15,520 nt of DNA, from the NCBI GenBank assembly GCA_029974875.1, contig JARKQP010000068.1, positions 1 through 15,520 of the forward strand, in the 5' to 3' direction. Within the stretch, counting starts at the first letter, position 1; each line of letters begins with the position of its first letter. Under the pieces are notes generated by a model. It made no database searches. It had not been told where the DNA came from and was given only the letters and a program-made list of their open reading frames with translations. This document shows, piece after piece, positions 1 through 6,467 of this stretch. Position numbers and translations under genes: made by a program. This stretch comes from Mobilitalea sp. GTDB lineage: Bacteria > Bacillota_A > Clostridia > Lachnospirales > Lachnospiraceae.

Positions 1-549
1 AATAAGGTGATCTTTGGACTTTGCGGAGGCTTTCAGATGCTTGGGGAGCATATCAGTGACCCGGACGGAGTGGAGGCCGGTGGATCCATAATGGGAATGA
101 AGCTGTTGCCCATGGATACGGTATTTCAGGGGAATAAGGTCAGAACCAGGGTAGTTGGAAGCTTTCAGAAGCTGGATGGAGTGTTGGCGGATCTGTCAGG
201 GGAAGGTGTCGAGGGCTATGAAATCCATATGGGAATCTCAACCTTCCGTGAGAAGTCTCCTGCGCTGTCCAGTGTTTCTAATATAATAGATGATGAGCGC
301 AAAGCTGATGGTGCATATCGCGGTAATATTTACGGAACCTATATCCATGGCATCTTTGACAAGGAAAAGGTGGCGGCAAAGCTGATTTCCTGCCTTGCGA
401 AGGCAAAGGATATTGATCTGGACCAGGACAGCATAAGGGATTATGCTGAGCATAAGGAAATGCAATATAATATTTTAGCAGATACTTTAAGGCAGCATCT
501 CCATATGGAGGAGATATATAACATATTGGATGAGTCGGGCGGCAAATAG
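1..549 (+). CDS. cobQ: Cobyric acid synthase, C-terminal part (partial at window edge)
   Basis: The frame is open from base 1 and ends with TAG at 547-549, so only the last 182 residues are present. Visible are the triad-type glutamine amidotransferase nucleophile in GLCGGFQMLG (Cys at residue 8 of the fragment), the downstream YEIHMG segment, and the conserved histidine in GTYIHGIFD. The GLCGGFQ form and the YIHG ending fit CobQ/CbiP rather than the CobB/CbiA a,c-diamide synthase. The family uses ATP and glutamine to amidate the b, d, e and g side chains of adenosylcobyrinate diamide in the cytoplasm. The synthetase half (the BioD-like P-loop domain) lies upstream, outside the window. The adenosyltransferase gene that follows on the same strand supports a cobalamin locus. 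An internal ATG at 34 is not the true start. Confidence 0.9.
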   Translation, partial: NKVIFGLCGGFQMLGEHISDPDGVEAGGSIMGMKLLPMDTVFQGNKVRTRVVGSFQKLDGVLADLSGEGVEGYEIHMGISTFREKSPALSSVSNIIDDERKADGAYRGNIYGTYIHGIFDKEKVAAKLISCLAKAKDIDLDQDSIRDYAEHKEMQYNILADTLRQHLHMEEIYNILDESGGK

Positions 550-565
550 CCCGGATCTAGGCTGT

Positions 566-597
566 GAAGTGAATATACATACACTCATATTCACTTC
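566..597. repeat. 11-bp perfect inverted repeat after cobQ
   Basis: GAAGTGAATAT (566-576) pairs perfectly with ATATTCACTTC (587-597) across a 10-base loop, 16 bases after the cobQ stop. No run of T follows on either strand, so it is not a typical intrinsic terminator. It could be a processing or stability hairpin between cobQ and cobO, or an operator. Confidence 0.6.
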
Positions 598-700
598 ATT
601 AGTATAAAAAAGACTTTTGTCAGGAGAATCGGGATCTGAATGCAGGTGGAGTGGAAGTTTGGAGTCCGGGCTGAAGCGTTGGATATTAAAAGATATTAGG

Positions 701-715
701 GTGTATTAAATACAC
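701..715. promoter_or_regulatory. Perfect palindrome just before the cobO ribosome site
   Basis: GTGTATT-A-AATACAC is a perfect 7+1+7 palindrome ending 4 bases before the AGGAG ribosome site at 720-724. It could be an operator or a small hairpin affecting initiation. No B12-riboswitch B12-box was recognised in the 180-base gap between the two B12 genes. Confidence 0.4.
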
Positions 716-729
716 GGATAGGAGTGGCG

Positions 730-1254
730 ATGGAAGGATTGATCCATATCTATACGGGAACAGGAAAGGGAAAGACAACCGCTGCGGTCGGGCTTGGAAT
801 ACGGTGTGCCGGTAATGGCGGTAAGGTATTATTTTCACAGTTTTTAAAGGATAACAAATCCAGTGAGCTGAGTATATTAAAAAAGATTGGGCATATCCAT
901 GTGGAGCTATGCGGTGAGACCTTTGGCTTTTACTCTAGGATGGCGGAGGGCACGAAACAGGACGCGAGGGAGACCTATAGCAATTATCTTGTAAAAGTAC
1001 TGGAGGCAGCGAGGAAAGAGGAGTACCGGATGCTGATTTTGGATGAAATTATTGCAGCATACAATTTTGAGCTGATTGACAGGAAAGCGCTGCTTAAGTT
1101 CCTGGAGACGAAGCCGGAGCATTTGGAAGTGGTATTAACGGGAAGGGATCCTGCAGAGGAGCTCCTTGAGATTGCCGATTATGTATCCGGGATAGAGAAA
1201 ATAAAGCATCCCTATGATAAAGGAATTCCGGCTAGGGAGGGAATTGAGAAGTAA
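730..1254 (+). CDS. cobO: Cob(I)yrinic acid a,c-diamide adenosyltransferase (CobO/BtuR type)
   Basis: The 174-residue product begins with a strand leading into the P-loop GTGKGKTT (about residues 10-17), followed by GLGIRCAGNGGKV and FSQFLK. The LILDEI segment (Walker-B-like) lies mid-protein and VVLTGRDP near the C-terminus. This is the order and length of the CobO/BtuR/CobP family, which moves the 5'-deoxyadenosyl group of ATP onto the cobalt of cob(I)alamin or its precursors; it is unrelated to the PduO and EutT types. I chose ATG at 730, five bases after AGGAG (720-724). The in-frame GTG at 724 overlaps that ribosome site and is unlikely. It lies 180 bases after cobQ on the same strand, probably in the same cobalamin/corrinoid locus. 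The bidirectional terminator at 1311 closes it. Confidence 0.9.
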   Translation: MEGLIHIYTGTGKGKTTAAVGLGIRCAGNGGKVLFSQFLKDNKSSELSILKKIGHIHVELCGETFGFYSRMAEGTKQDARETYSNYLVKVLEAARKEEYRMLILDEIIAAYNFELIDRKALLKFLETKPEHLEVVLTGRDPAEELLEIADYVSGIEKIKHPYDKGIPAREGIEK

Positions 1255-1310
1255 TCAGGGAATGGATAAAATATAACTTTGTGGAAGTGGATTTGATCCA
1301 TTCCTACAAA

Positions 1311-1354
1311 AAATCCCTGAACGAAGCAGCTTTTCCTGCTTCGTTCAGGGATTT
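1311..1354. terminator. Bidirectional intrinsic terminator between convergent genes
   Basis: A perfect 19-bp stem pairs 1311-1329 with 1336-1354 around a 6-base loop (CTTTTC). A-rich sequence on the left gives a T run for - strand transcripts and T-rich sequence follows on the right, so it can stop both cobO and the facing flavin-reductase-like gene, which ends at 1357. A weaker 9-bp pairing, GGAATGGAT (1259-1267) with ATCCATTCC (1296-1304), lies just upstream. Confidence 0.9.
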
Positions 1355-1356
1355 CT

Positions 1357-1869
1357 TTATCTGGTTGCCTTTAGGGCTTTTGTTATTTCGGCAATATATA
1401 GGATATGGTAATCCTTGTTTGGATAAAAGTTGGAATCCAGGTTATTAAGTAGCAGGGAGCCTTCCGTCAGTGGCTGCCTGAGGAGCTTCTGACAGATGAA
1501 AACCTGCCGGGACTCTCCAAAGTAAGGAGTATCGCCTTCCTGCAGCAGGGTCAGGCCGGAGTGTGCTATTTTATCCTCTGTACGGCCGGATACGGTGCCC
1601 AGATAGTTTAAGACCTTACGGTAGCTTTTATCCAGAAAGCTCAGTGAAAAAGACTCTGAATTATCGATAAATTCCCTGGTATAACGTTGTGGGCGAACAA
1701 CGATAAAGGCGACATTCTTACCGTACATTACGCCTAAACCTCCCCAGGAAGCAGTCATTGTATTCACTTTGTCACCATCACGGGCTGTAATTAACATCCA
1801 CTCTTTCCCAATGGCCTGAAAGACATTTTTCTTAATTGAGTCTGGTGCTATTTCTTTGAAGTTATTCAT
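1357..1869 (-). CDS. Flavin reductase-like (FMN-binding split-barrel) protein
   Basis: The 170-residue protein has the pattern of the flavin reductase / DIM6-NTAB split-barrel family: a WMLITARDG strand, then NTMTASWGGLGVMYGKNVAFIVVRPQRYT, where the TASW and the R-P-QRYT segment normally contact FMN, then a FSLSFL strand and a C-terminal YHILYIAEI strand. Members bind FMN and act in NAD(P)H-linked flavin reduction or related small-molecule redox chemistry; the substrate cannot be read from the sequence. I chose the ATG at 1869-1867 because GGAGGT lies 4-9 bases upstream of it on the - strand. The frame stays open for 22 more codons, but no better start is evident. It is transcribed away from the LysM/GH18 gene and stops at the shared terminator. 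Confidence 0.8.
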   Translation of the reverse strand: MNNFKEIAPDSIKKNVFQAIGKEWMLITARDGDKVNTMTASWGGLGVMYGKNVAFIVVRPQRYTREFIDNSESFSLSFLDKSYRKVLNYLGTVSGRTEDKIAHSGLTLLQEGDTPYFGESRQVFICQKLLRQPLTEGSLLLNNLDSNFYPNKDYHILYIAEITKALKATR

Positions 1870-1960
1870 AGTTACCTCCATAATTCTTTCTTCTAAGGAA
1901 GAATTTTTCCTCCTATGCGAGGATTTACCTGTCAAATATTCTTTAATTACCTCGAAGCCT

Positions 1961-1989
1961 ATTATATGCTAAGACAACTTTTGATGCAA
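1961..1989 (-). promoter_or_regulatory. SigmaA-type promoter for the flavin reductase-like gene
   Basis: On the - strand TTGCAT (1989-1984), a 17-base spacer and TATAAT (1966-1961) form a good promoter about 90 bases before the chosen start. The leader between them contains an AGGAGG not used by any visible start and a short GGAA/TTCC palindrome. Confidence 0.6.
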
Positions 1990-1993
1990 GCAT

Positions 1994-2022
1994 TTCACAA
2001 ACTATTTTATAAAGCATATATT
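1994..2022 (+). promoter_or_regulatory. Possible promoter for the LysM/GH18 gene
   Basis: TTCACA (1994-1999), 17 bases and TATATT (2017-2022) stand about 38 bases before the ATG. The match is moderate. If the enzyme is a sporulation protein, a sporulation sigma factor may read this region instead. Confidence 0.35.
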
Positions 2023-2059
2023 AATACTAAATGTTATTTGGCCGGAGGCAATATACGCG

Positions 2060-3343
2060 ATGACGATCCATATTGTGAGGGAAGGAGATACACTTACATC
2101 GATTGCACAGCAATATGATATAAGCCAGGAGATGATCATCCTGGAAAATGAGCTACCAAATCCGGAGAGGCTTGTTATAGGCCAGAGCATTGGCATACGC
2201 AGACCGGATATCACACATACCATCGTAGCTGGCGATACCCTGCAGTCGATTGCCGGGCAATATGATGTGAGCGTAAACCAAATCATGCAAAACAATCCCC
2301 AGAAGGCCACGGGGGAATCATTGACCCCCGGGGAGGTTCTGGTAATTACTTACGAGGGTGATGAGAAGATTGACACGATTGAATTAAACGGCTATGCATA
2401 TCCTTTCATTGACAGGGCGGTATTAAGGGAAACCCTGCCGTTTCTGACCTATCTGTCACTCTTCACCTATGGGTTTACTGCCCAAGGTGAATTGGTGCCC
2501 TTGGATGATTCGGAATTAATTGCATTGGCACAGGAATTTGGGGTTGCCCCCATAATGATGCTGGCTCCTATGAATGCGGAAGGTGCCTTTGATACAGGGA
2601 TAGCCCATGATATGTTTGCCAATCCAGAAGGGCAGGCCGCATTGATCGAAGCCATCGTAGCAACGATGGAGGCTAAGGGATACCGGGGACTGGATATAGA
2701 TTTTGAATTCATTTTGCCGGAGGACACAGAAGCATTCATAAATTTTATCAGCGCGGTTAACACCCGGCTGGACCAGGAAGGCTTTATAACCTTTGTAGCG
2801 CTTGCGCCCAAGACCTCAGGGACAATGACGGGGCTGCTCTATGAGGCCCATGATTATCCGAGGATTGGTGCCATTGCAGACAGAGTACTTTTGATGACAT
2901 ATGAATGGGGATACACCTACGGGCCCCCAATGGCAACAGCACCGCTGAATAATGTGAGAAGGGTACTGGAGTATGGGGTATCCGTAATTGATCCGGGTAA
3001 AATCCTGATGGGAATACCAAATTACGCCTATGACTGGCCGCTGCCCTTTGTCCAGGGAGTGACAAAAGCAGAATCTATTTCGAACCAGGAGGCGGTTTGG
3101 AGGGCTTCCAATTATGGAGTTGAAATTAACTTTGATGAGGTAGCAGCATCCCCGTTTTTCAATTATACGGATGCAAATGGGGTCGACCATGTGGTATGGT
3201 TTGATGATGTCCGGAGCATGAATGCGAAATTGCCGCTGATGCCGGAGCTGGGGCTGCGTGGCGGCGGAGTATGGCAGATCATGAATTTTTTCCCCGGCCT
3301 ATGGATGGTAGTAGGATCAAGCTTTATTGTAGCCAAGGTGTAA
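2060..3343 (+). CDS. Two-LysM GH18 cell-wall hydrolase, SleL/YaaH type
   Basis: Two LysM peptidoglycan-binding repeats come first (about residues 3-47 and 52-97; HIVREGDTLTSIA and HTIVAGDTLQSIA). A glycoside hydrolase 18 barrel fills the rest (about 105-415). The catalytic segment is LDIDFE (211-216), with Glu216 the expected acid; the first Asp of the usual DxxDxDxE motif is Arg here. The LLMTYEWGYTYGPP segment matches the family's later barrel strand. There is no signal peptide or membrane helix, as in the spore proteins YaaH and SleL, and the 427-residue length fits them. Such enzymes cleave muramic-lactam-containing cortex fragments as N-acetylglucosaminidases during germination. GGAGG at 2044-2048 precedes the ATG by 11 bases. 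It faces away from the flavin reductase gene. Confidence 0.85.
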   Translation: MTIHIVREGDTLTSIAQQYDISQEMIILENELPNPERLVIGQSIGIRRPDITHTIVAGDTLQSIAGQYDVSVNQIMQNNPQKATGESLTPGEVLVITYEGDEKIDTIELNGYAYPFIDRAVLRETLPFLTYLSLFTYGFTAQGELVPLDDSELIALAQEFGVAPIMMLAPMNAEGAFDTGIAHDMFANPEGQAALIEAIVATMEAKGYRGLDIDFEFILPEDTEAFINFISAVNTRLDQEGFITFVALAPKTSGTMTGLLYEAHDYPRIGAIADRVLLMTYEWGYTYGPPMATAPLNNVRRVLEYGVSVIDPGKILMGIPNYAYDWPLPFVQGVTKAESISNQEAVWRASNYGVEINFDEVAASPFFNYTDANGVDHVVWFDDVRSMNAKLPLMPELGLRGGGVWQIMNFFPGLWMVVGSSFIVAKV

Positions 3344-3402
3344 TTTTTTCCGGAAAAGCCCCTGGAATATCATAATATTTTGGCTGGAAGGACTTGTTTT
3401 TG

Positions 3403-3431
3403 TTTACAAAAAAACGCACTCAGGGTATAAT
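3403..3431 (+). promoter_or_regulatory. SigmaA-type promoter for signal peptidase
   Basis: TTTACA (3403-3408), a 17-base spacer and a perfect TATAAT (3426-3431) sit 41 bases before the lepB ATG. This shows the peptidase gene has its own start rather than depending on the GH18 gene. Confidence 0.75.
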
Positions 3432-3472
3432 TGTAGATTATACGGTATGCTTTGCGGCATAAGGAGGTCTAC

Positions 3473-3991
3473 ATGACAAAAAATAAGGCACTGAAGGAAA
3501 TACTTGATTGGGTATTAGTTATTGTCATTGCAGTTGTATTAGCTTTGTTGATTAATAAGCTGGTAATTTATAAGGTCAGCCCGCCGACAGCGTCGATGGA
3601 AAATACGATCATGGTAGATGATAAAGTGATCACCTTCCGGTTAGCTTACCTTTTCGCTAATCCCAAGCGGGGTGATATTGTAGTGTTCCAGGCTCCAGAC
3701 ACACCGGAGGAAGATTATATTAAACGGGTAATTGGGCTGCCGGGTGAAACAGTGGAAGTCACTGACGGAGTGGTCTATATTGATGGAACTGCCCTGGAAG
3801 AGGATTATCTTAAAGAGCCAATGGAGGGAAGCTTTGGGCCGTATGAGGTTCCTGAAGGCTGCTATTTCATGATGGGTGACAACCGGAACATATCCTGGGA
3901 TGCAAGATATTGGACGGAGAAATTTGTTAAAAAGGATACTATCCGGGGAAAAGCAATTTTAAAATATCCGGATTTTGAGTGGTTATATTAG
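3473..3991 (+). CDS. lepB: Signal peptidase I
   Basis: The 172-residue protein has a short basic N-terminus, one membrane helix (about residues 12-32) and then an extracytoplasmic catalytic domain. The family boxes are in order: SPPTASMENTI with nucleophile Ser41; YIKRVIGLPGE with general-base Lys84; and GDNRNISWDAR near residues 140-150. The Ser/Lys pair removes signal peptides from exported proteins at the outer face of the membrane. Size and a single helix match the Gram-positive Sip type rather than the larger two-helix Proteobacterial LepB. AAGGAGG lies 5 bases before the ATG at 3473; an in-frame ATG at 3452 lacks such a site. It is monocistronic, with its own promoter and a strong terminator at 4021. 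Confidence 0.92.
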   Translation: MTKNKALKEILDWVLVIVIAVVLALLINKLVIYKVSPPTASMENTIMVDDKVITFRLAYLFANPKRGDIVVFQAPDTPEEDYIKRVIGLPGETVEVTDGVVYIDGTALEEDYLKEPMEGSFGPYEVPEGCYFMMGDNRNISWDARYWTEKFVKKDTIRGKAILKYPDFEWLY

Positions 3992-4020
3992 ACTTTATTG
4001 ATAATAGGAAGTTAGCATGA

Positions 4021-4062
4021 GGATCTTTGCAGCTGATTTGAAGCTGCAAAGGTTCTTTTTTT
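4021..4062 (+). terminator. Intrinsic terminator after lepB
   Basis: A 14-bp stem with two G-T pairs (4021-4034 with 4042-4055) has a 7-base loop and is followed by seven T (4056-4062). Confidence 0.9.
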
Positions 4063-4128
4063 ATGGGCATTTTAGTTATTCTGTTGAATGTCTTATTGTA
4101 TAATGTTATGGGGATATTTTATTAATTC

Positions 4129-4152
4129 TTTTATAAAATGTTTTATAAAATG
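4129..4152. repeat. Two tandem copies of a 12-bp palindromic unit
   Basis: TTTTATAAAATG occurs twice head to tail (4129-4140, 4141-4152). The core TTTTATAAAA is itself a perfect palindrome. The pair ends 12 bases before the predicted -35 of the epimerase promoter, a usual place for an activator site or UP-like element. Confidence 0.6.
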
Positions 4153-4164
4153 TTCTCTAAGTGA

Positions 4165-4193
4165 TTGCCAAAGCTCCCTAAATGAAATATAAT
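4165..4193 (+). promoter_or_regulatory. SigmaA-type promoter for the epimerase gene
   Basis: TTGCCA (4165-4170), a 17-base spacer and TATAAT (4188-4193) precede the gene, giving a leader of about 70 bases. Confidence 0.6.
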
Positions 4194-4268
4194 GATAGAA
4201 TGAAGCTACTGATTAACTTTAATTGATAGGAAGCTGCTTAAAGGGCAGGCTTCGGAAGGAGTAAGGTT

Positions 4269-5156
4269 ATGAATAAGTTGGGGATTTTTATTAACTTTTG
4301 GGAGAATACCTGGGATGTGGATCATATTAAGTATATGAAAAAGGCTAAGGATATTGGCTTTGATATCCTGGAGTTTCAGGCACAGTCATTACTGGACATG
4401 TCTTATGACCATATGGATGAAATGCGCCAGGCCGCAGAAGAGTTAGGAATTGAATTAACCTATAGTCTGGGGCTGGATCCCAAGTATGATGTTTCCAGCA
4501 AGGATGAAGCTGTTCGTCTGGGTGGTGTAGAATATTTAAAAAGAGTGGTTGGACGTATCGGCTATATGGGCGGCCAGGTTCTTTCCGGGGTTAGCTATGC
4601 AGGCTGGGGATGCCGCGATGTTGACCCGGTTTTAGGGAAAGCTCCTCTTTTGGAAAATTCCTTAAAGTCCATGGGGGAAATTATAAAAACTGCAGAGGAT
4701 TATGGGGTGACCTATTGTGTTGAAGCGGTGAACAGGTTTGAAGGCTGCCTGATCAATACGGCAGAAGAGGCTGTGGCTTACGTGGATGCCGTGGGTTCTC
4801 CGAATATAGGGGTCTTACTGGATACATACCATATGAATATTGAAGAGAATAGCTTTACGGAAGCAATCCACCTTGCAGGAGATAAGCTGGTCAGTATCCA
4901 TACAGGGGATAACAACAGGAGATGTCCCGGACGCGGGCATATTAATTTTGACGAGATATTTAAAGCCTTGGCAGACATTAATTTTAAAGGGCGTATTGTT
5001 TCGGAGCCATTTGTGGCACAGGGAAATGAGGTTGGCAGGGATATCTGCGTATGGAGGGATATGGAGCAGGATATGTCGCCGGAATACAGGGACAGGGAAG
5101 CGGCCTATCTTTTGAGTTATACACAAAATATGCTGAGAAAATATGGTATGGCATAA
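4269..5156 (+). CDS. Ketose 3-epimerase (D-tagatose/D-allulose 3-epimerase family)
   Basis: This is a 295-residue TIM-barrel protein of the xylose-isomerase-like superfamily. The four metal ligands of tagatose/psicose 3-epimerases are present at the family's positions: Glu152 (CVEAVNRFE), Asp185 (LLDTYHMN), His211 (IHTGDNNRR) and Glu246 (SEPFV). Glu158 and Arg217 also match. These enzymes use Mn2+ or Co2+ to invert C3 of free keto-hexoses such as fructose/allulose. The substrate-facing N-terminal segment (GIFINFWENTW) differs from the GIYYAYW type, so the exact sugar is uncertain; related members act on other ketoses or keto-glycosides. GGAAGGAG ends 7 bases before the ATG. It stands alone, with its own promoter and terminator and no sugar kinase or transporter beside it in the window. 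Confidence 0.85.
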   Translation: MNKLGIFINFWENTWDVDHIKYMKKAKDIGFDILEFQAQSLLDMSYDHMDEMRQAAEELGIELTYSLGLDPKYDVSSKDEAVRLGGVEYLKRVVGRIGYMGGQVLSGVSYAGWGCRDVDPVLGKAPLLENSLKSMGEIIKTAEDYGVTYCVEAVNRFEGCLINTAEEAVAYVDAVGSPNIGVLLDTYHMNIEENSFTEAIHLAGDKLVSIHTGDNNRRCPGRGHINFDEIFKALADINFKGRIVSEPFVAQGNEVGRDICVWRDMEQDMSPEYRDREAAYLLSYTQNMLRKYGMA

Positions 5157-5183
5157 GTAAATAGTTCCTGTAGGGGAATAGAG

Positions 5184-5215
5184 AACGGCGGCTTGGAAAA
5201 AGCCGCCGTTTGATA
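5184..5215 (+). terminator. Terminator after the epimerase gene
   Basis: AACGGCGGCTT (5184-5194) pairs perfectly with AAGCCGCCGTT (5200-5210) across GGAAA. The following tract is short (TTTGATAATTT), so it is GC-strong but T-poor. Confidence 0.7.
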
Positions 5216-5273
5216 ATTTAGAAACCGGGACGTCTCGCTTATCAAAAGACCATAAAATATAAATATCAAACCT

Positions 5274-5298
5274 TTAGCAGGAATACGAAACCTGCTAA
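5274..5298 (-). terminator. Hairpin overlapping the phosphatase stop codon
   Basis: On the - strand TTAGCAGG and CCTGCTAA (5298-5291 and 5281-5274) form an 8-bp stem that includes the TAG at 5297-5295. T-rich but interrupted sequence follows. It is the best candidate for the end of the hydrogenase-type operon. Confidence 0.45.
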
Positions 5299-6467
5299 TA
5301 ATAATCCACAGCAATATTCTTCCCCATCTTACGCAGGCACTCCGACAATTCATCAATCAGCCTCATCTTGATATTGAAGCTGATGGGGAGGTTGGGGTTC
5401 TGGTGGGCAGGATTCATTGCCCGGCCTACATAAAAGTCTATATCCGTCGCTTCCTCAAATAAGATCCTTGCAATCTGGGAGGCGGCATCCTTGCGGTAGC
5501 TCCATTGGAGATAATAGGTGTTGTCCTCAAGATAATTCCGTGCATAATATAGGACGCGGTTTATCGTAATGACTCCCTCTGTAACAAGGTCAACTCCCTC
5601 AATTTCTGAGAGGGGAGGGATTTCGGGATCCTGGTAATCCAGGCCTGTACGGAGCTCCTTACCCAGAAATTCTGCCGCAAGGGAGGAGGTGGTGCCTCCG
5701 CATACAATATGCTTTCCTTCCTTTGAGAAGAACCGGCTGAGCATTGTTTCTAAGTCATCAGGATCTGATGGCGGGCCAATGAGCAGGTTTACCGGTTTAC
5801 GTTTTCTTATTTTCACGGCAGCAATGGTAGTGTCATCACCGGGAGCGCCACCATATAGCTGATTACATTGCTCAAGCAAAATTGTAGATATCATTTTGGA
5901 GGAAAAGGAGCTTTCACAAGCAACCTCCAGGAAGTCTATGATATTTTTTCTCTGCCATCCAAAGTTGAATCTCTTGCCAACTCCTGCATAGACGGCACCA
6001 TCGCTCATGGCGACGAGGACATCCCCGGGGGAAAGGTCAATCCGTGATTGCAGGATATTCTTATCGCCAATCTGTACACTGGTCATGTCGTACTCACAGT
6101 TGACACCGTTTCTCAGAAAGATTACCTGCGGATTGTCATATTGGATGACCTTGGCGGTTTTGCTGTTGATGACATGTATGATGGTAAAGGTGGAATAAGC
6201 AATTCCCCGTTTTTCACAGACAGGAAGGGTGGAAGCAACGGTAGTAACACAATCTTCAATTGACATGTGGTTCGCCATCATAGTAGAGATGATCTTGGAG
6301 GTAAGGGTGGACAGGATATTGGCCTTCACACCGCTGCCCAGGCCATCGGCCAGGACAAGAACTAAGGAATGATCATCACCCTCTACGATTTCCACGTGGT
6401 CACCGCAGAGCTGTTCGCCATGTTTATTAATGCTCAGGTAGCCAACATCGGTACATAGACTATTCAT
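5295..6467 (-). CDS. SpoIIE-type PP2C serine phosphatase of the sensory hydrogenase operon
   Basis: The 390-residue protein has an N-terminal PP2C/SpoIIE fold (about residues 1-230). Metal-site motifs are LADGLGSG (Asp41), SDGAVYAGVG and GAPGDDTT (about 208-215). PP2C enzymes use two metal ions to remove phosphate from Ser/Thr; SpoIIE and RsbU relatives act on anti-anti-sigma-like proteins. Residues about 233-390 are an extra domain, starting VNLLIGPPSDP and containing HIVCGGTTSSLAAEFLG, whose function I do not recognise. There is no membrane segment, so it should be cytoplasmic. The gene overlaps the end of the hydrogenase-like gene by 8 bases, so they are translationally coupled. Phosphatases beside PAS-containing hydrogenases are a known clostridial arrangement (group C type; compare the hfs cluster of Thermoanaerobacterium). 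No cognate kinase or target is in the window. Confidence 0.8.
   Translation of the reverse strand: MNSLCTDVGYLSINKHGEQLCGDHVEIVEGDDHSLVLVLADGLGSGVKANILSTLTSKIISTMMANHMSIEDCVTTVASTLPVCEKRGIAYSTFTIIHVINSKTAKVIQYDNPQVIFLRNGVNCEYDMTSVQIGDKNILQSRIDLSPGDVLVAMSDGAVYAGVGKRFNFGWQRKNIIDFLEVACESSFSSKMISTILLEQCNQLYGGAPGDDTTIAAVKIRKRKPVNLLIGPPSDPDDLETMLSRFFSKEGKHIVCGGTTSSLAAEFLGKELRTGLDYQDPEIPPLSEIEGVDLVTEGVITINRVLYYARNYLEDNTYYLQWSYRKDAASQIARILFEEATDIDFYVGRAMNPAHQNPNLPISFNIKMRLIDELSECLRKMGKNIAVDYY

Noticed and set aside
550..729. Cobalamin riboswitch between the B12 genes
   Set aside because: The gap is only 180 bases and no B12-box or large conserved core was recognised; only two simple palindromes are present.
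724..729. GTG start at 724 for cobO
   Set aside because: It overlaps the AGGAG that serves the ATG at 730.
3344..3395. Terminator after the LysM/GH18 gene
   Set aside because: There is a T run right after the stop, but the following AGCC/GGCT and AATAT/ATATT pairings are short and not followed by T; too weak to call.
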